A stretch of DNA of 64,000 nucleotides from the NCBI GenBank assembly GCA_021647205.1, contig JAKIVD010000005.1, forward strand, positions 62,001 through 126,000, in the 5' to 3' direction. A model generated the notes under the pieces. It did not search any database and was not told the origin of the DNA. It worked only from the letters and a program-made list of their open reading frames with translations. The position numbers were made by a program, and so were the translations under genes. Below, one piece after another: positions 33,875 to 44,684 of the stretch (its first letter is position 1; the number at the start of each line of letters is the position of its first letter). Source of the stretch: Bacteroidales bacterium (GTDB lineage: Bacteria; Bacteroidota; Bacteroidia; Bacteroidales; F082).

Positions 33875-36523
33875 CTACCGTCCCCGAATTAAGGTAACCG
33901 ATCCCTTGATTGTGAACTGTTCGGTTCCGTTCAATGTAACAATGTACACTTCGCAAACATAGTAGTAAACACCTTCCGAACAGTCTGTGTTGTTGTTCTG
34001 GTTCTTCCCGTCCCAGTTAATTTGCGGGTCTTCCGTGGTGTACATTGTTTTTCCCCAGCGGTTAAATATTTTCATGTCCACCCGCTCGACATTGGCCTTT
34101 GGATTCCCCGTATTTCCTGTCTTGGGGATAAATAAGTCATTCACATCATCGGCATTTGGCGTGAACACGTTGGGTAGTTCATAAGGGGGACAGGCATCGT
34201 AGCCTACACAAACTATTTCGCTCAGATTACTGACATTGCCCACCGAATCCACCGCGCTCACCGAATAACAACCCACCACCGACTCGATACCCGTATGGCG
34301 GTAATAAGTAATGGTATCCTGGTCGTTGACTTCAATGGAATCAATCAATTGCAGGAACTGGCCACCCGGCGGGGTATAATAAATCAGAAAATAGGAAGCA
34401 TTGCAATCGCAGTTCTCGTTGTTGTCGCATATTTCACCATCAGGCATTTGAATTGCCAGTTCGTTGGCAACTTCTTCGCAATCAGGCTCAACTGTAAGCA
34501 GGGGTTGGCAGGGTGGCACATTGTCAATGGGAGTATCGCAAACAAGCTGGGAAAAATTAATTAAGGGATCAACCAGGCCAGAAAGTGAATAATGCCCGAT
34601 GGCCTTAATGTAATAGCAATACTCTTCTTCATTTGTAACATCCAGGTCATTGTACAGCGGGAGAATACTCGTGCCAACGGCATCGAAAGTTGTCATTTCC
34701 GGGCCCTTTCTAAAAATAACATATTGCGCATTCTCCCAGGGAACACTGAAGAGCCAACTCAGCCTGACCTCTCCGTCTGTGGGTTCCGTGCGCAAAAAGA
34801 CGGAAGAAGCTTTCTGGGAGCTCCCGATAAAACCAACGGTCCCGCTTTCCATATCAACACGGTAACTGTACGGCCGTGCGTTCGTGTTCAGGTTCACCGA
34901 TTTATCAAGATAAATGGTATCATTCAGGCTGTTGAACTGTGCAACCTCCTCAGGTGCATCCCAAACAAAACCATCGTTTCTGAACAAGATGTACTTATAG
35001 GGGCCGGGGTATGTGATGGTGTCGAGCTCGGTTGGTTTCGACCAGACAACGAGTACATTCCCGCTGTTCAGGTTCAGGCTGTCGTTGCTCACATGCGTTA
35101 TTATGGGCACATCTTTTTTCAGCCTGCTGCACGCTTCGTTGGAAGCAAAACTCTCGGCCCCGTCATAAAAGGAGGCTGTTACCCTGTAACAATATTGTAT
35201 TCCCGGCACCAGTCCTTCCCCGTCATTGTCATCACGAAAACTCAATGTATTCAGACCTTCAACTTCCCTGATAAGGCGAAAGCCGGTATAAGGGGGCACA
35301 CCCGTTTCACAATAACCGGGCTCCCAGCCCGATTCACCGCTCCGGCGATAAATTTTATATCCGATGGCATTTTCACACTGGCTTTTTCCCCAACTCAGGT
35401 TGATGCCGTTTCCCAGTGCATCAGCTTGCAGGTTCTCCGGTGCAGGGGCATTAACCTGAATAAAGACGGTCTTAAAATTCACCAGGCTAATGGGGAAGCC
35501 ATTGTCTTTAGCTTTGAAAACAGCAGTATAGGGTTCAAACCTGACGTGCTCACATGAAGTTTGCCAATAAAAGCTTGTGGAAACGGTGTCGTTACCAATG
35601 GCAGGGTCAGGCTGAATGTAGGCAGGGCTTGTGCTTTGCTCAAAAGGGCCACCAAAACCTGTGAGTTCAACACTTGTGCCATCCGGATCGAAAGCCGAAA
35701 TATCGAATTGCAGAAACTCGCCGGCCAGCACACAAGTATCGTCAATGGTAATAATTTCCGGGGGGTCGTGGTCGCAAGCTACTATCTCAATTTGCATGTC
35801 GCGGCGTACCGAACTGATTTTAATGCCGTGCCGCCACTCCTCAATAACGAATGCCACATTGTATTCCCCCTGGAGAACGGGCGTTATCCAAAGCAGGTCG
35901 CCACTCACAGGGTTCATTGAAAAAATATCAGATGTCTTGGGGTAGCTGTACCCGGGAATATCAAAACCGCCCCCCCCCTTGCAAACAACAAGGTGGTACG
36001 AAAGGCTATCCCCGTCAATATCATAAGCCCCGGGATTATGAACAAAATTCTTTCCGACACAACCCTGATCGATGGGGGGATTAAGCAGTTGTACCGAATT
36101 GTTGTAACCCAGAAATGGGTTAATCGTCAGGGAGGTCTCGATAAACATGGGCACATTTACCGAGTTGGGGATATTGATAACCCCATTATTGCGGTTGGGG
36201 TCTTCAACAGAAACCGTGTAAGTGCCCGGTGCCGGGAAAGTGTGCAAACCTTTGTAAATATTCAGCGAAATATCAAAAACGCCGGGGATCTCCTCAAAAA
36301 CAATTCTTGGCAGCTCGTCGCCACTGCCGTCATCCCAGGAAACCGGCATGGTTGTCCGTGTGTCGTCTGCCGGACTCGAAGTTCGCGTGTACATGGTTAT
36401 TGTGAACTCAAAGGTCAGGCCTTCAATGTGCCGGTAGGTAATTTCGGCAGCTCTTTGGTGAGTTGCCAGGGCAAGGTTCGCCATAAAAAAAAAGGCCGAA
36501 AAAACCAATATTACTTTCTTCAT
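33875..36523 (-). CDS. Large T9SS type B secreted protein with fibronectin/Ig-like domains
   Basis: 882-aa secreted protein. Signal peptide MKKVILVFSAFFFMANLALA. The N-terminal region (ITYRHIEGLTFEFTITMYTR ... DDGSGDELPRI) is the type found in many gliding-associated surface proteins, followed by several fibronectin-III-like units (PENLQADALGNGINLSW, PTDGEVRLSWLFSVPW, and others). It ends in a CHU_C type B sorting domain (NVFTPNADDVNDLFIP, MKIFNRWGKTMY, GVYYYVC). The role at the cell surface is unknown. Convergent with gap. Confidence 0.88.
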   Translation of the reverse strand: MKKVILVFSAFFFMANLALATHQRAAEITYRHIEGLTFEFTITMYTRTSSPADDTRTTMPVSWDDGSGDELPRIVFEEIPGVFDISLNIYKGLHTFPAPGTYTVSVEDPNRNNGVINIPNSVNVPMFIETSLTINPFLGYNNSVQLLNPPIDQGCVGKNFVHNPGAYDIDGDSLSYHLVVCKGGGGFDIPGYSYPKTSDIFSMNPVSGDLLWITPVLQGEYNVAFVIEEWRHGIKISSVRRDMQIEIVACDHDPPEIITIDDTCVLAGEFLQFDISAFDPDGTSVELTGFGGPFEQSTSPAYIQPDPAIGNDTVSTSFYWQTSCEHVRFEPYTAVFKAKDNGFPISLVNFKTVFIQVNAPAPENLQADALGNGINLSWGKSQCENAIGYKIYRRSGESGWEPGYCETGVPPYTGFRLIREVEGLNTLSFRDDNDGEGLVPGIQYCYRVTASFYDGAESFASNEACSRLKKDVPIITHVSNDSLNLNSGNVLVVWSKPTELDTITYPGPYKYILFRNDGFVWDAPEEVAQFNSLNDTIYLDKSVNLNTNARPYSYRVDMESGTVGFIGSSQKASSVFLRTEPTDGEVRLSWLFSVPWENAQYVIFRKGPEMTTFDAVGTSILPLYNDLDVTNEEEYCYYIKAIGHYSLSGLVDPLINFSQLVCDTPIDNVPPCQPLLTVEPDCEEVANELAIQMPDGEICDNNENCDCNASYFLIYYTPPGGQFLQLIDSIEVNDQDTITYYRHTGIESVVGCYSVSAVDSVGNVSNLSEIVCVGYDACPPYELPNVFTPNADDVNDLFIPKTGNTGNPKANVERVDMKIFNRWGKTMYTTEDPQINWDGKNQNNNTDCSEGVYYYVCEVYIVTLNGTEQFTIKGSVTLIRGR

Positions 36524-36704
36524 CAGCTAAAAACTAAGAAAACCAAAACTACGAATTATCTGCAAACCCAATGCCAAATTGGGAAAATGCTTTTCGCGTG
36601 ATTGTATTTGTTGCTGGTCAAATTATTTACAACATCCAACCGTCCAACCTCAAACAATCCAACCATCAAACAATCCGACAATATAACCACAACCCGACCG
36701 AACC

Positions 36705-36732
36705 TTTGAACCAACAAATTTGTCTAATTTTG
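36705..36732 (+). promoter_or_regulatory. Promoter of the RSH gene
   Basis: TTTG (36705-36708), 16-nt spacer, then TAATTTTG (36725-36732), a full match to the -33/-7 pattern, 21 nt before the ATG at 36754. Confidence 0.6.
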
Positions 36733-36753
36733 TAGTGACTGTTTAATAAGCTT

Positions 36754-38994
36754 ATGCAAACTGAAGTATTGGAACAAGAAAGGCTGGAAATACTCAGGCG
36801 TTACCGGCGTTTGATAGAGGTGTGGCATACCCGGAAAACCACGCAGGACAGGTGGATGGTACGAAAAGCCTTCCGCCTTGCTGCCGATGCCCACAAGGAC
36901 ATGCGCCGGAAATCGGGTGAACCTTTTATTTTTCACCCGCTTGAGGTGGCCATCATTGCTGCCGGCGAAATTGGCCTGGGACGCACTTCCATTATCTCCG
37001 CTTTGCTCCATGATACCGTTGAGGACACCGACCTGGCACTGGAAGACATCAAAGGTATGTTTGGCGAAGATGTCTCACGGATTATCGACGGGCTGACAAA
37101 AATTGAAGATATTTCCGAAACACCGGCTTCTTCCCAGTCCGAAACCCTGAAAAAAATCCTGCTCACACTTTCTGACGATGTACGCGTAATTCTGATTAAG
37201 CTTGCCGACAGGCTGCACAACCTGAGGACACTGGAGGCCATGCCCCGCGAAAAACAGGTAAAAATAGCTTCCGAAACAACTTACCTTTACGCTCCCCTGG
37301 CTTACCGCCTGGGGCTCTATTCGATGAAAAGCGAACTGGAAGAATTGTCATTCAAATTCTCCGAACCCCATCTTTACCGCGAGATAAAAGAAAAATTGAA
37401 TGACGGGGCCAAAGCGCGTCAGGCCTATTTCTCCGCTTTTCGCAAACCCGTCGAAAAGGCTTTGAAGAAACTAAAGCTCAACTTCACCATTGAATGTAAA
37501 ACAAAAACAGCCTATTCCATCTGGCAAAGGATGGTGCAGGACGAAATCCCCTTTGAAGAGGTTTATGATGTTTTTAATGTGGATGTTGTAATTGATACCG
37601 AAAAAGAAAACGAACCGGTGGCCTGCTGGTCGGCCTATTCGGTAATAACAACCCTCTACAGGCCAAACAACAAAACCCTTCGCGATTTTATCAGCGCCCC
37701 CAAAGCCAACGGTTACGAAAGCATCCACATCACTGTCATGGGGCAAAACGGCCACTGGGTTGACGTACACATCCGCAGCAGGCGGATGGATGAAATTGCA
37801 AAAAAAGGCTACCCAGCCTACCTGAAATACAAAACGCAGGACGCTTCGGATGCAGGCCTCGACAAATGGCTGAACAAGACGAAAGAACTGCTCAGGGAAA
37901 GTGAAGAAGAAACCGTGAGTTTCATCGATGATTTTACGAAAAACCTTTTCTCGGACGAAATTGTAATCTTTACACCAAAAGGCGATATGATTAATTTGCC
38001 GCTTCGTGCCACCGTGCTTGATGTGGCCTATGCCATCCACTCCGATTTGGGAAACCATTGCATTGGTGCCAACGTAAACCACCGTCTCAGGCCTGTCGAT
38101 TACGAATTGAAATCGGGCGACCAGGTGGAGATTATCAAGTCGAGGGTACAACAACCGAATGAAGACTGGTTCAAATATGTATCAACTGCCCGTGCCAAAT
38201 CCAGGATTAAAATTGCCATTAAAACGGAAAGGAAAAAATACCGGGAAGAAGGCAGAAAATTACTGGAAGATTATTTCAGGCAATTAAAAATTGAAAACTC
38301 GAAAACAAACATTAACAAACTGATTGAACAAAAAAACCTGAGCGGGCCTGTTGACCTTTATTATTTTCTTGCCAAAGAACAAATCAGCCTCAAGGGTGTG
38401 AAAGAAGTATTCAGCCCTACCGAGAGCGCGATGAGCCGGCTTCGCAATTTCCGTTTCCCGTTTATTAAGCAAAAAGTATCCCTCGCCGCCAACAATTCGC
38501 AATCACAACTCACGGAAAACGCAAAGAAGACCGGGAACAAAACCGGAAAAAACCTTGCTGAATTCTCGGCACTGGAGTATTCGGTCTCAAAATGCTGCAA
38601 CCCCATCCCCGGCGACAATGTTATCGGGCTTTTGTTTCCCAACGAACCCATCCAGATTCACAAAACAGGCTGCGATACGGCAATCAGGCTAATGTCGCAT
38701 TATGGAAAAAACATTGTCAAAGCCAAATGGAAACAAAAGGAAGGGGTTACTTTCCTGGCAGGCCTGCAGGTGAAAGCAGTTGACAAACAGGGACTGCTCA
38801 GGAATATTACCAACAGGATAACAGATGATTTCGGCCTGAACATCCGGTCGTTCAACCTGGAAAACATTGAAGGCCTGGTAGATATCAACCTGACACTTTA
38901 CGTGAACAGTACCGAAAAACTCAACAAACTTATCCAGGGGCTGAAAAAAATCAAAGAAGTACTCAAAGTTTCGCGTTACAATAAAATTGATTAA
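36754..38994 (+). CDS. RelA/SpoT-family (p)ppGpp protein with intact hydrolase and diverged synthetase site
   Basis: 746-aa long RSH protein. The HD hydrolase is intact: H61, HDTVED at 86-91, and LADRLHNLRTL with D152 and N156. In the synthetase domain D272 and Y321 are kept (D264 and Y308 of S. dysgalactiae Rel), but the catalytic E323 position is D337, R295 is T308, R269 is D278 and the AAHW block reads PAYL. TGS domain about 401-463, zinc/CC region at KCCNPIPGD, ACT domain at about 670-745. A hydrolase-dominant, SpoT-like role is therefore likely. A second RSH is usual in Bacteroidota but is not in this window. Confidence 0.88.
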   Translation: MQTEVLEQERLEILRRYRRLIEVWHTRKTTQDRWMVRKAFRLAADAHKDMRRKSGEPFIFHPLEVAIIAAGEIGLGRTSIISALLHDTVEDTDLALEDIKGMFGEDVSRIIDGLTKIEDISETPASSQSETLKKILLTLSDDVRVILIKLADRLHNLRTLEAMPREKQVKIASETTYLYAPLAYRLGLYSMKSELEELSFKFSEPHLYREIKEKLNDGAKARQAYFSAFRKPVEKALKKLKLNFTIECKTKTAYSIWQRMVQDEIPFEEVYDVFNVDVVIDTEKENEPVACWSAYSVITTLYRPNNKTLRDFISAPKANGYESIHITVMGQNGHWVDVHIRSRRMDEIAKKGYPAYLKYKTQDASDAGLDKWLNKTKELLRESEEETVSFIDDFTKNLFSDEIVIFTPKGDMINLPLRATVLDVAYAIHSDLGNHCIGANVNHRLRPVDYELKSGDQVEIIKSRVQQPNEDWFKYVSTARAKSRIKIAIKTERKKYREEGRKLLEDYFRQLKIENSKTNINKLIEQKNLSGPVDLYYFLAKEQISLKGVKEVFSPTESAMSRLRNFRFPFIKQKVSLAANNSQSQLTENAKKTGNKTGKNLAEFSALEYSVSKCCNPIPGDNVIGLLFPNEPIQIHKTGCDTAIRLMSHYGKNIVKAKWKQKEGVTFLAGLQVKAVDKQGLLRNITNRITDDFGLNIRSFNLENIEGLVDINLTLYVNSTEKLNKLIQGLKKIKEVLKVSRYNKID

Positions 38995-39185
38995 TCTTTT
39001 GCCAGGCCAGTTGCTGTGTAATTTCTTTCCAGGCAGCAAACAGGCTCTAATTCCTGCTAAAGGGTTAATTTTTAGCTTTTCATAGCCGGCTGATTGTAGA
39101 CCGTCTTTCTTTCTGAAATTTAATTCGAACTTAAACTGCTTAAAAATAAAAAATTTGTATTTTTACACCATAAAAACAGCTTGGC

Positions 39186-39668
39186 ATGAAGTTGAACAAC
39201 AAAAAAGATACTCTTGAATCGGTAAAGAAACTATTTACCGATTATCTTGAGGCAAGGGGTCACCGGAAAACACCTGAGCGCTATACAATCTTAAAGGAGA
39301 TTTACGCGACCGAAGGCCACTTCGACATCGAGACCCTGTACATCCGTATGAAAAACAACAAGTACAGGGTGAGCCGGGCTACTTTGTACAATACCATCGA
39401 ATTGCTGCTGGATTGCAACCTGGTTACCAAACATCAGTTTGGCAACAACTGCGCGCAATTCGAACGCTCCTTCAAATTCAAACAGCACGATCATTTTGTT
39501 TGCGTTGACGATGGGAAAGTACTGGAGTTTTGCGATCCGCGTGTGCAGGAAATCCAAAAATCTGTTGAAGAACTGCTGGGCGTTAAAGTTAACTACCATT
39601 CGCTTACCTTCTACGGAAGATGTAACGATCACGAAAAAGGCAACACGGTTAAAATAGAGATCAAATAA
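39186..39668 (+). CDS. Fur-family transcriptional regulator
   Basis: 160-aa metal-dependent repressor. A winged helix (about 28-95, with recognition helix around [14 protein letters not shown]) is followed by the dimer domain with the metal site HDHFVC (H101, H103). It has only single cysteines (C106, C116, C146) and no CxxC structural zinc pair. Fur, PerR or Zur specificity cannot be settled. It is upstream of purA and separated from it by a hairpin. Confidence 0.88.
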   Translation: MKLNNKKDTLESVKKLFTDYLEARGHRKTPERYTILKEIYATEGHFDIETLYIRMKNNKYRVSRATLYNTIELLLDCNLVTKHQFGNNCAQFERSFKFKQHDHFVCVDDGKVLEFCDPRVQEIQKSVEELLGVKVNYHSLTFYGRCNDHEKGNTVKIEIK

Positions 39669-39681
39669 TCTGAAACAGTGC

Positions 39682-39709
39682 TTGCAGTACAACATTTATA
39701 TTACATTTG
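39682..39709 (+). promoter_or_regulatory. Promoter of purA
   Basis: TTG (39682-39684), 17-nt spacer, TACATTTG (39702-39709). Transcription should start around 39715, directly in front of the hairpin at 39722-39746. Confidence 0.6.
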
Positions 39710-39721
39710 CTTCCATAACAC

Positions 39722-41047
<1,326 letters not shown>

Positions 41048-41048
<1 letters not shown>

Positions 41049-41078
41049 CTTTTCCAAAGTTTTGAACTTTGGAAAAGT
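41048..41078. terminator. Hairpin between convergent purA and the GtrA gene
   Basis: Perfect 14-bp stem ACTTTTCCAAAGTT/AACTTTGGAAAAGT with a TTG loop. It overlaps the last base of the purA stop codon and ends 1 nt before the GtrA stop codon. It lacks a long T run, so it may be a bidirectional terminator or an mRNA-end stabiliser. Confidence 0.55.
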
Positions 41079-41079
41079 G

Positions 41080-41499
41080 TCAGTAAATAAAAAATACCCT
41101 GTCGGGATTGAAGGTAATCAAAGCGTTGGCAAAGAAGTTCCAAATCGTTACGGCTCCAATGGCAAAGATTTTCGCAAAGTAAAAGTTCATTTTCAGACGA
41201 CTCACCAGCAGCCAAAGTATCAGGGTGTTTAAGCCCAGGCCGATGAGGGAAATCACGAAAAACCCGGTAAATTCTACCATCACTTCGGGGTTGGTGCTCT
41301 TAAAAGTCCAGATGCGGTTCAGGTAGTAGTTCGATGTTGCTGCCGTTGTAAAGCCGATGGCATTGGCCACGTATTTGGGGATGTGCAGTTTTTCTTTGCA
41401 GAGGTAGGTGATGCCAAAATCCACAAAAACACCGGAGAACCCCACTACCCCAAACTTCAGGAATTTGAATACAAAGGTTTTTGAGAACAGTTCACTCAT
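41080..41499 (-). CDS. GtrA-family membrane protein
   Basis: 139 aa with four membrane helices. FLKFGVVGFSGVFVDFGITYLC, ANAIGFTTAATSNYYLNRIWTF and the final ANALITF match the GtrA family, thought to move polyprenyl-linked sugars across the membrane for surface polysaccharide decoration. No glycosyltransferase partner is adjacent. Confidence 0.88.
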   Translation of the reverse strand: MSELFSKTFVFKFLKFGVVGFSGVFVDFGITYLCKEKLHIPKYVANAIGFTTAATSNYYLNRIWTFKSTNPEVMVEFTGFFVISLIGLGLNTLILWLLVSRLKMNFYFAKIFAIGAVTIWNFFANALITFNPDRVFFIY

Positions 41500-41611
41500 T
41501 CTTATCCTGCTGTAATTTTACGTGATGGCACTCTGTAATACCAAGGAACGGCAAAGATAATGTTTTAAAGGGAAAGGGCCGGAAAGAATCCACCTTCCAG
41601 CATCCGTAGGA

Positions 41612-41698
41612 TCTGGAAGAGTTGTGCTTACTGACAAAACGTTTTAAAACATGGACACAGACTCTTCCAGGGGTTTTGCACCCTGGAAGGTCTTTAAG
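41612..41698. repeat. Inverted-repeat region downstream of the amylase gene
   Basis: CTGGAAGAGT (41619) recurs as its complement ACTCTTCCAG (41667), and CTTCCAGGG/CCCTGGAAG (41670-41695) forms a 9-bp stem. Nothing here looks coding. It could end the minus-strand amylase transcript, though no T run follows. Confidence 0.45.
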
Positions 41699-44461
41699 CT
41701 AATTTTTAAGAAACTTCCGCGTACCAGTTCTTCCGTCCGTTGTTTGAACTTTCAAAAAATAAATCCCGGGTTCTAAAGCGGAAACATCGATTGAAGAAGA
41801 TTGTCCCAATCTTTGTTCAAGGGCAAGTACATTTTGCCCCAGCATGTTGAACACTTCAATTTTTATGAGCTGACCGGACACGGCAAGCGATAACTGATTA
41901 TTGGCCGGGTTTGGGAACAGAAGAAGTTGCAGGTTTTCAGTTGCAGTATTTTCGTCAATTCCTACAAAATCGGGTGTTTGCAGTTTCTGATCAGCGTACA
42001 AACGGTATTCGCCTGCAGCAAGGCTGATGGGTTCATTCACATCGGAAACCTCAACCGAATCACCAGTCCAGAACTCATACCAGGTTCCCGTGGAAAAAAA
42101 TCCGGGATTGACATTAGCTTCCGTCACGCCGAAATTTCCCAATATCACAACGGACATTCCGGGCGAAGCGAGTTTAATTTTCTTCAGGGCACCATAGACG
42201 TCCAATTCAAAATCAGCCGTTTCAAAGACATCCAGTTCCGCCCTGAGTTTCATCAGGGCACTCCAGGTGTGCATCAGTTTACGCCGGTGCCAGTCATCGA
42301 GGTAATCCCATCTGGGCGGCTTCTCCCCTACCCGGCCGTTGAAGTCAATGGAATAATCGTAGCCCCGTTCACCAAACTGCCAAATCATTTTTGGCCCGGG
42401 AATGGTAAAAAAGAAGTTAGCGGCAAGGGCTTGTCGTTGCAAAGCGACAATGGTGTCTGTGATGTCATAGTCTCCGTTTGAATTGCCCCAACTCACATTT
42501 TTGAACATCATCCGCTCTTCGTCGTGGCTTTCCATATAACCAACCACATTCGGTTGTGCCCAGCCCCTTTTTTGATACGAAATCCATGAAAAATCAGATT
42601 TCCCGTTCTCGGTCCAGCCCATCGTCCCTTCGTTGTAATTAAAATTCATATTGCCCCATAAAAGAATACCGTAGTTGGCCAGTTCTTTTTCTTCAGAATT
42701 TTCGGCCAGGTGTTCGAAGATAATAAAGGCATCCGGGTTGCGCTTCCATATTTCATCGGTCATTCGTTTCAGCAGCCTGATCCTGTCGGCATCGTATTTG
42801 CTGCCCCAGGGATCATCATTGCCTTTGATGTTATTTCCAAAACCTTTGGTAAAGTCAAACCTGAACCCATCGATCATGTATTCGCTCATCCAGTAACCGT
42901 TGATGCTGTCAACCAGTTTTTGCGTTTGCAGACTCTCATGGTTAAAATCATTTCCCCACTGCGCGTCAGGGTTCAGGAAGTTGCTCTGCTCATTAAACCA
43001 GGGGTTGTTTGCTGCCGGACGGTTCATTTCCGCATTCCAGTACATCATCACGAAGGGGCAGGTGCCATAAGCATGGTTAAGCACGATATCGATTAAAACA
43101 GCTATTCCACGGCTGTGGCATTCGTCGATGAAAGCTTTGAGCGTATTCCTCGGCCCATAATATTTATCGGGGGCGAAGTAGTAGTTGGGGTTGTAACCCC
43201 AGCTTGAGTTGCCTTCAAATTCGTTGACGGGCATGAGTTCGATGGCATTCACACCCAGTTTTTCAAGGTAATCCAGCGAGTCAATCAACGCGTTGTAATC
43301 GTGAGCCGCCAGAAAATCCCTGACCAACAATTCATAAATAACTAGGTCATCTTTTTTTGGCGGGACAAAGTCTGTAATATTCCATTCGTATTCTTCCTGA
43401 TCTGTTTGGAGGACAGAGGCGATCCAAACAGTTTTATCGAAGGGGTATTCGGGCAAACCCGGATAAGTTGTCGAACTGATGTATTTGTCATTCCAGGGAT
43501 CACTCACCTGCTCGCAATACATATCGCCTACCCTTATTTCCCCATCAATAAAATACTGGAAGATGTATTGTTGCTTTGGTTCCAGGCCCGTGATCTCAAT
43601 CCAGAACCTGTTTTGATCGGGAGTCCGTTTCATGTACACGGCATCCGACAATTCCCAGTTGCTGTAATCGCCCCAGGCAAAGACAAATTCCTTGTCAGGA
43701 GCGTACAAACTCAGGATGACCGAGGTGCTGCTTGTATAATTTATTCCATCTTTGACACCTTCGGGAAGCGGGACTACTTCAACATCTTTCCTGGCATAAT
43801 AGGAGAAGGTATCCGAAACGCTGTCGCTGCCTGTGGTTGCTACCGCTGTTATTCGTTTTTTCCCGAAGTCCTCTACCGGAATTTTGTATTCAAAAGAACT
43901 TCCTGTCCCCGCAAACAGCAGGCTGTCATCAAGGTACAGAAAACTGGAGTCAGCAAGATTCACAATCCATTTTACAAGAACCGTGTCATTTTGCTGTACA
44001 ATTAGCGGGTTGGTTTCGGGGGCGGTGATGAGAATCGCCAGTATTTCTTCGTACACCCCGTAAAAAATATCGGGTGAAGTTTGCTGGGTCCCGTCAGCGC
44101 TCCTGAAAACAAATGCCATTTCGCTAATATTTCCGGAGGTACCCACACCATAAAAATCACGGACTGTTGGTACAATATCCAGCTGATAAAGATTGGTACC
44201 GATTTCTGTTAACTCAGGTTGTGTATCGTTATCCCCCCAACTGCCAATTACATTCTGCCATGAATTGCCATTCACCGTCAAGCCGGTATGGGCATACACT
44301 TTTCCTGAATAGCCTTCCAGTCCGGTACCCGTTGCATTAAACGTAATGGTGGCTGCAGCTTCAGCCGATGGAAACGGCGGGTCAACAACAATGAGCTGTG
44401 AATGGATAGAATTGATAAAAGCAAAAGAAAACAACAATGGAAATACATATTTTTTAATCAT
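41699..44461 (-). CDS. Secreted GH13 alpha-amylase with T9SS type A sorting domain
   Basis: 920 aa. Signal peptide MIKKYVFPLLFSFAFINSIHSQ fixes the start at 44461 rather than the longer open frame to 44716, which would run through a terminator. Order: an N-terminal glucan-enzyme beta domain also present in the GH31 protein of this locus, further Ig-like and CBM48/E-set-like domains (FAWGDYSNWEL), the GH13 barrel, C-terminal beta domain, T9SS domain (LFPNPANNQLSLAV). Catalytic regions: IDIVLNH, GFRFDFTK with the nucleophile Asp, IIFEHL with the acid/base Glu, and MESHDEER. It should cut starch or glycogen outside the cell. Confidence 0.92.
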   Translation of the reverse strand: MIKKYVFPLLFSFAFINSIHSQLIVVDPPFPSAEAAATITFNATGTGLEGYSGKVYAHTGLTVNGNSWQNVIGSWGDNDTQPELTEIGTNLYQLDIVPTVRDFYGVGTSGNISEMAFVFRSADGTQQTSPDIFYGVYEEILAILITAPETNPLIVQQNDTVLVKWIVNLADSSFLYLDDSLLFAGTGSSFEYKIPVEDFGKKRITAVATTGSDSVSDTFSYYARKDVEVVPLPEGVKDGINYTSSTSVILSLYAPDKEFVFAWGDYSNWELSDAVYMKRTPDQNRFWIEITGLEPKQQYIFQYFIDGEIRVGDMYCEQVSDPWNDKYISSTTYPGLPEYPFDKTVWIASVLQTDQEEYEWNITDFVPPKKDDLVIYELLVRDFLAAHDYNALIDSLDYLEKLGVNAIELMPVNEFEGNSSWGYNPNYYFAPDKYYGPRNTLKAFIDECHSRGIAVLIDIVLNHAYGTCPFVMMYWNAEMNRPAANNPWFNEQSNFLNPDAQWGNDFNHESLQTQKLVDSINGYWMSEYMIDGFRFDFTKGFGNNIKGNDDPWGSKYDADRIRLLKRMTDEIWKRNPDAFIIFEHLAENSEEKELANYGILLWGNMNFNYNEGTMGWTENGKSDFSWISYQKRGWAQPNVVGYMESHDEERMMFKNVSWGNSNGDYDITDTIVALQRQALAANFFFTIPGPKMIWQFGERGYDYSIDFNGRVGEKPPRWDYLDDWHRRKLMHTWSALMKLRAELDVFETADFELDVYGALKKIKLASPGMSVVILGNFGVTEANVNPGFFSTGTWYEFWTGDSVEVSDVNEPISLAAGEYRLYADQKLQTPDFVGIDENTATENLQLLLFPNPANNQLSLAVSGQLIKIEVFNMLGQNVLALEQRLGQSSSIDVSALEPGIYFLKVQTTDGRTGTRKFLKN

Positions 44462-44585
44462 GGTCGCGGGGTGTATAAGATAGCGTACAAAAGTAATTGA
44501 AAACAAAGCAGTAATGAAGCGCCGTTTTAGAATTGGCGGTTTCAACACCGGGCAGCCCGGCAACCGGGAGTTGCAAACCGTATCG

Positions 44586-44602
44586 TAAACGATTGCAAAA
44601 GC
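44586..44602. promoter_or_regulatory. LacI-type operator candidate upstream of the amylase gene
   Basis: TAAACGATTGCAAAAGC lies about 125-140 nt upstream of the amylase ATG and after the terminator of the preceding gene. It differs at only two positions from the site ahead of the LacI gene (53238-53254, reverse strand). Confidence 0.5.
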
Positions 44603-44623
44603 CGGAAAATAAGCAGTTACCGT

Positions 44624-44655
44624 AAAAAAAAGCTGTCCGCCAAATGACGGACAGC
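44624..44655 (-). terminator. Intrinsic terminator of the sus operon
   Basis: On the minus strand stem CGGACAGC pairs with GCTGTCCG (44632-44639 with 44648-44655), followed by a run of seven T (44624-44630). It lies 30 nt after the T9SS glucan-binding-like gene. Confidence 0.85.
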
Positions 44656-44684
44656 CTTTAGTTCGGCAATTCAAAAAGAAGCAC

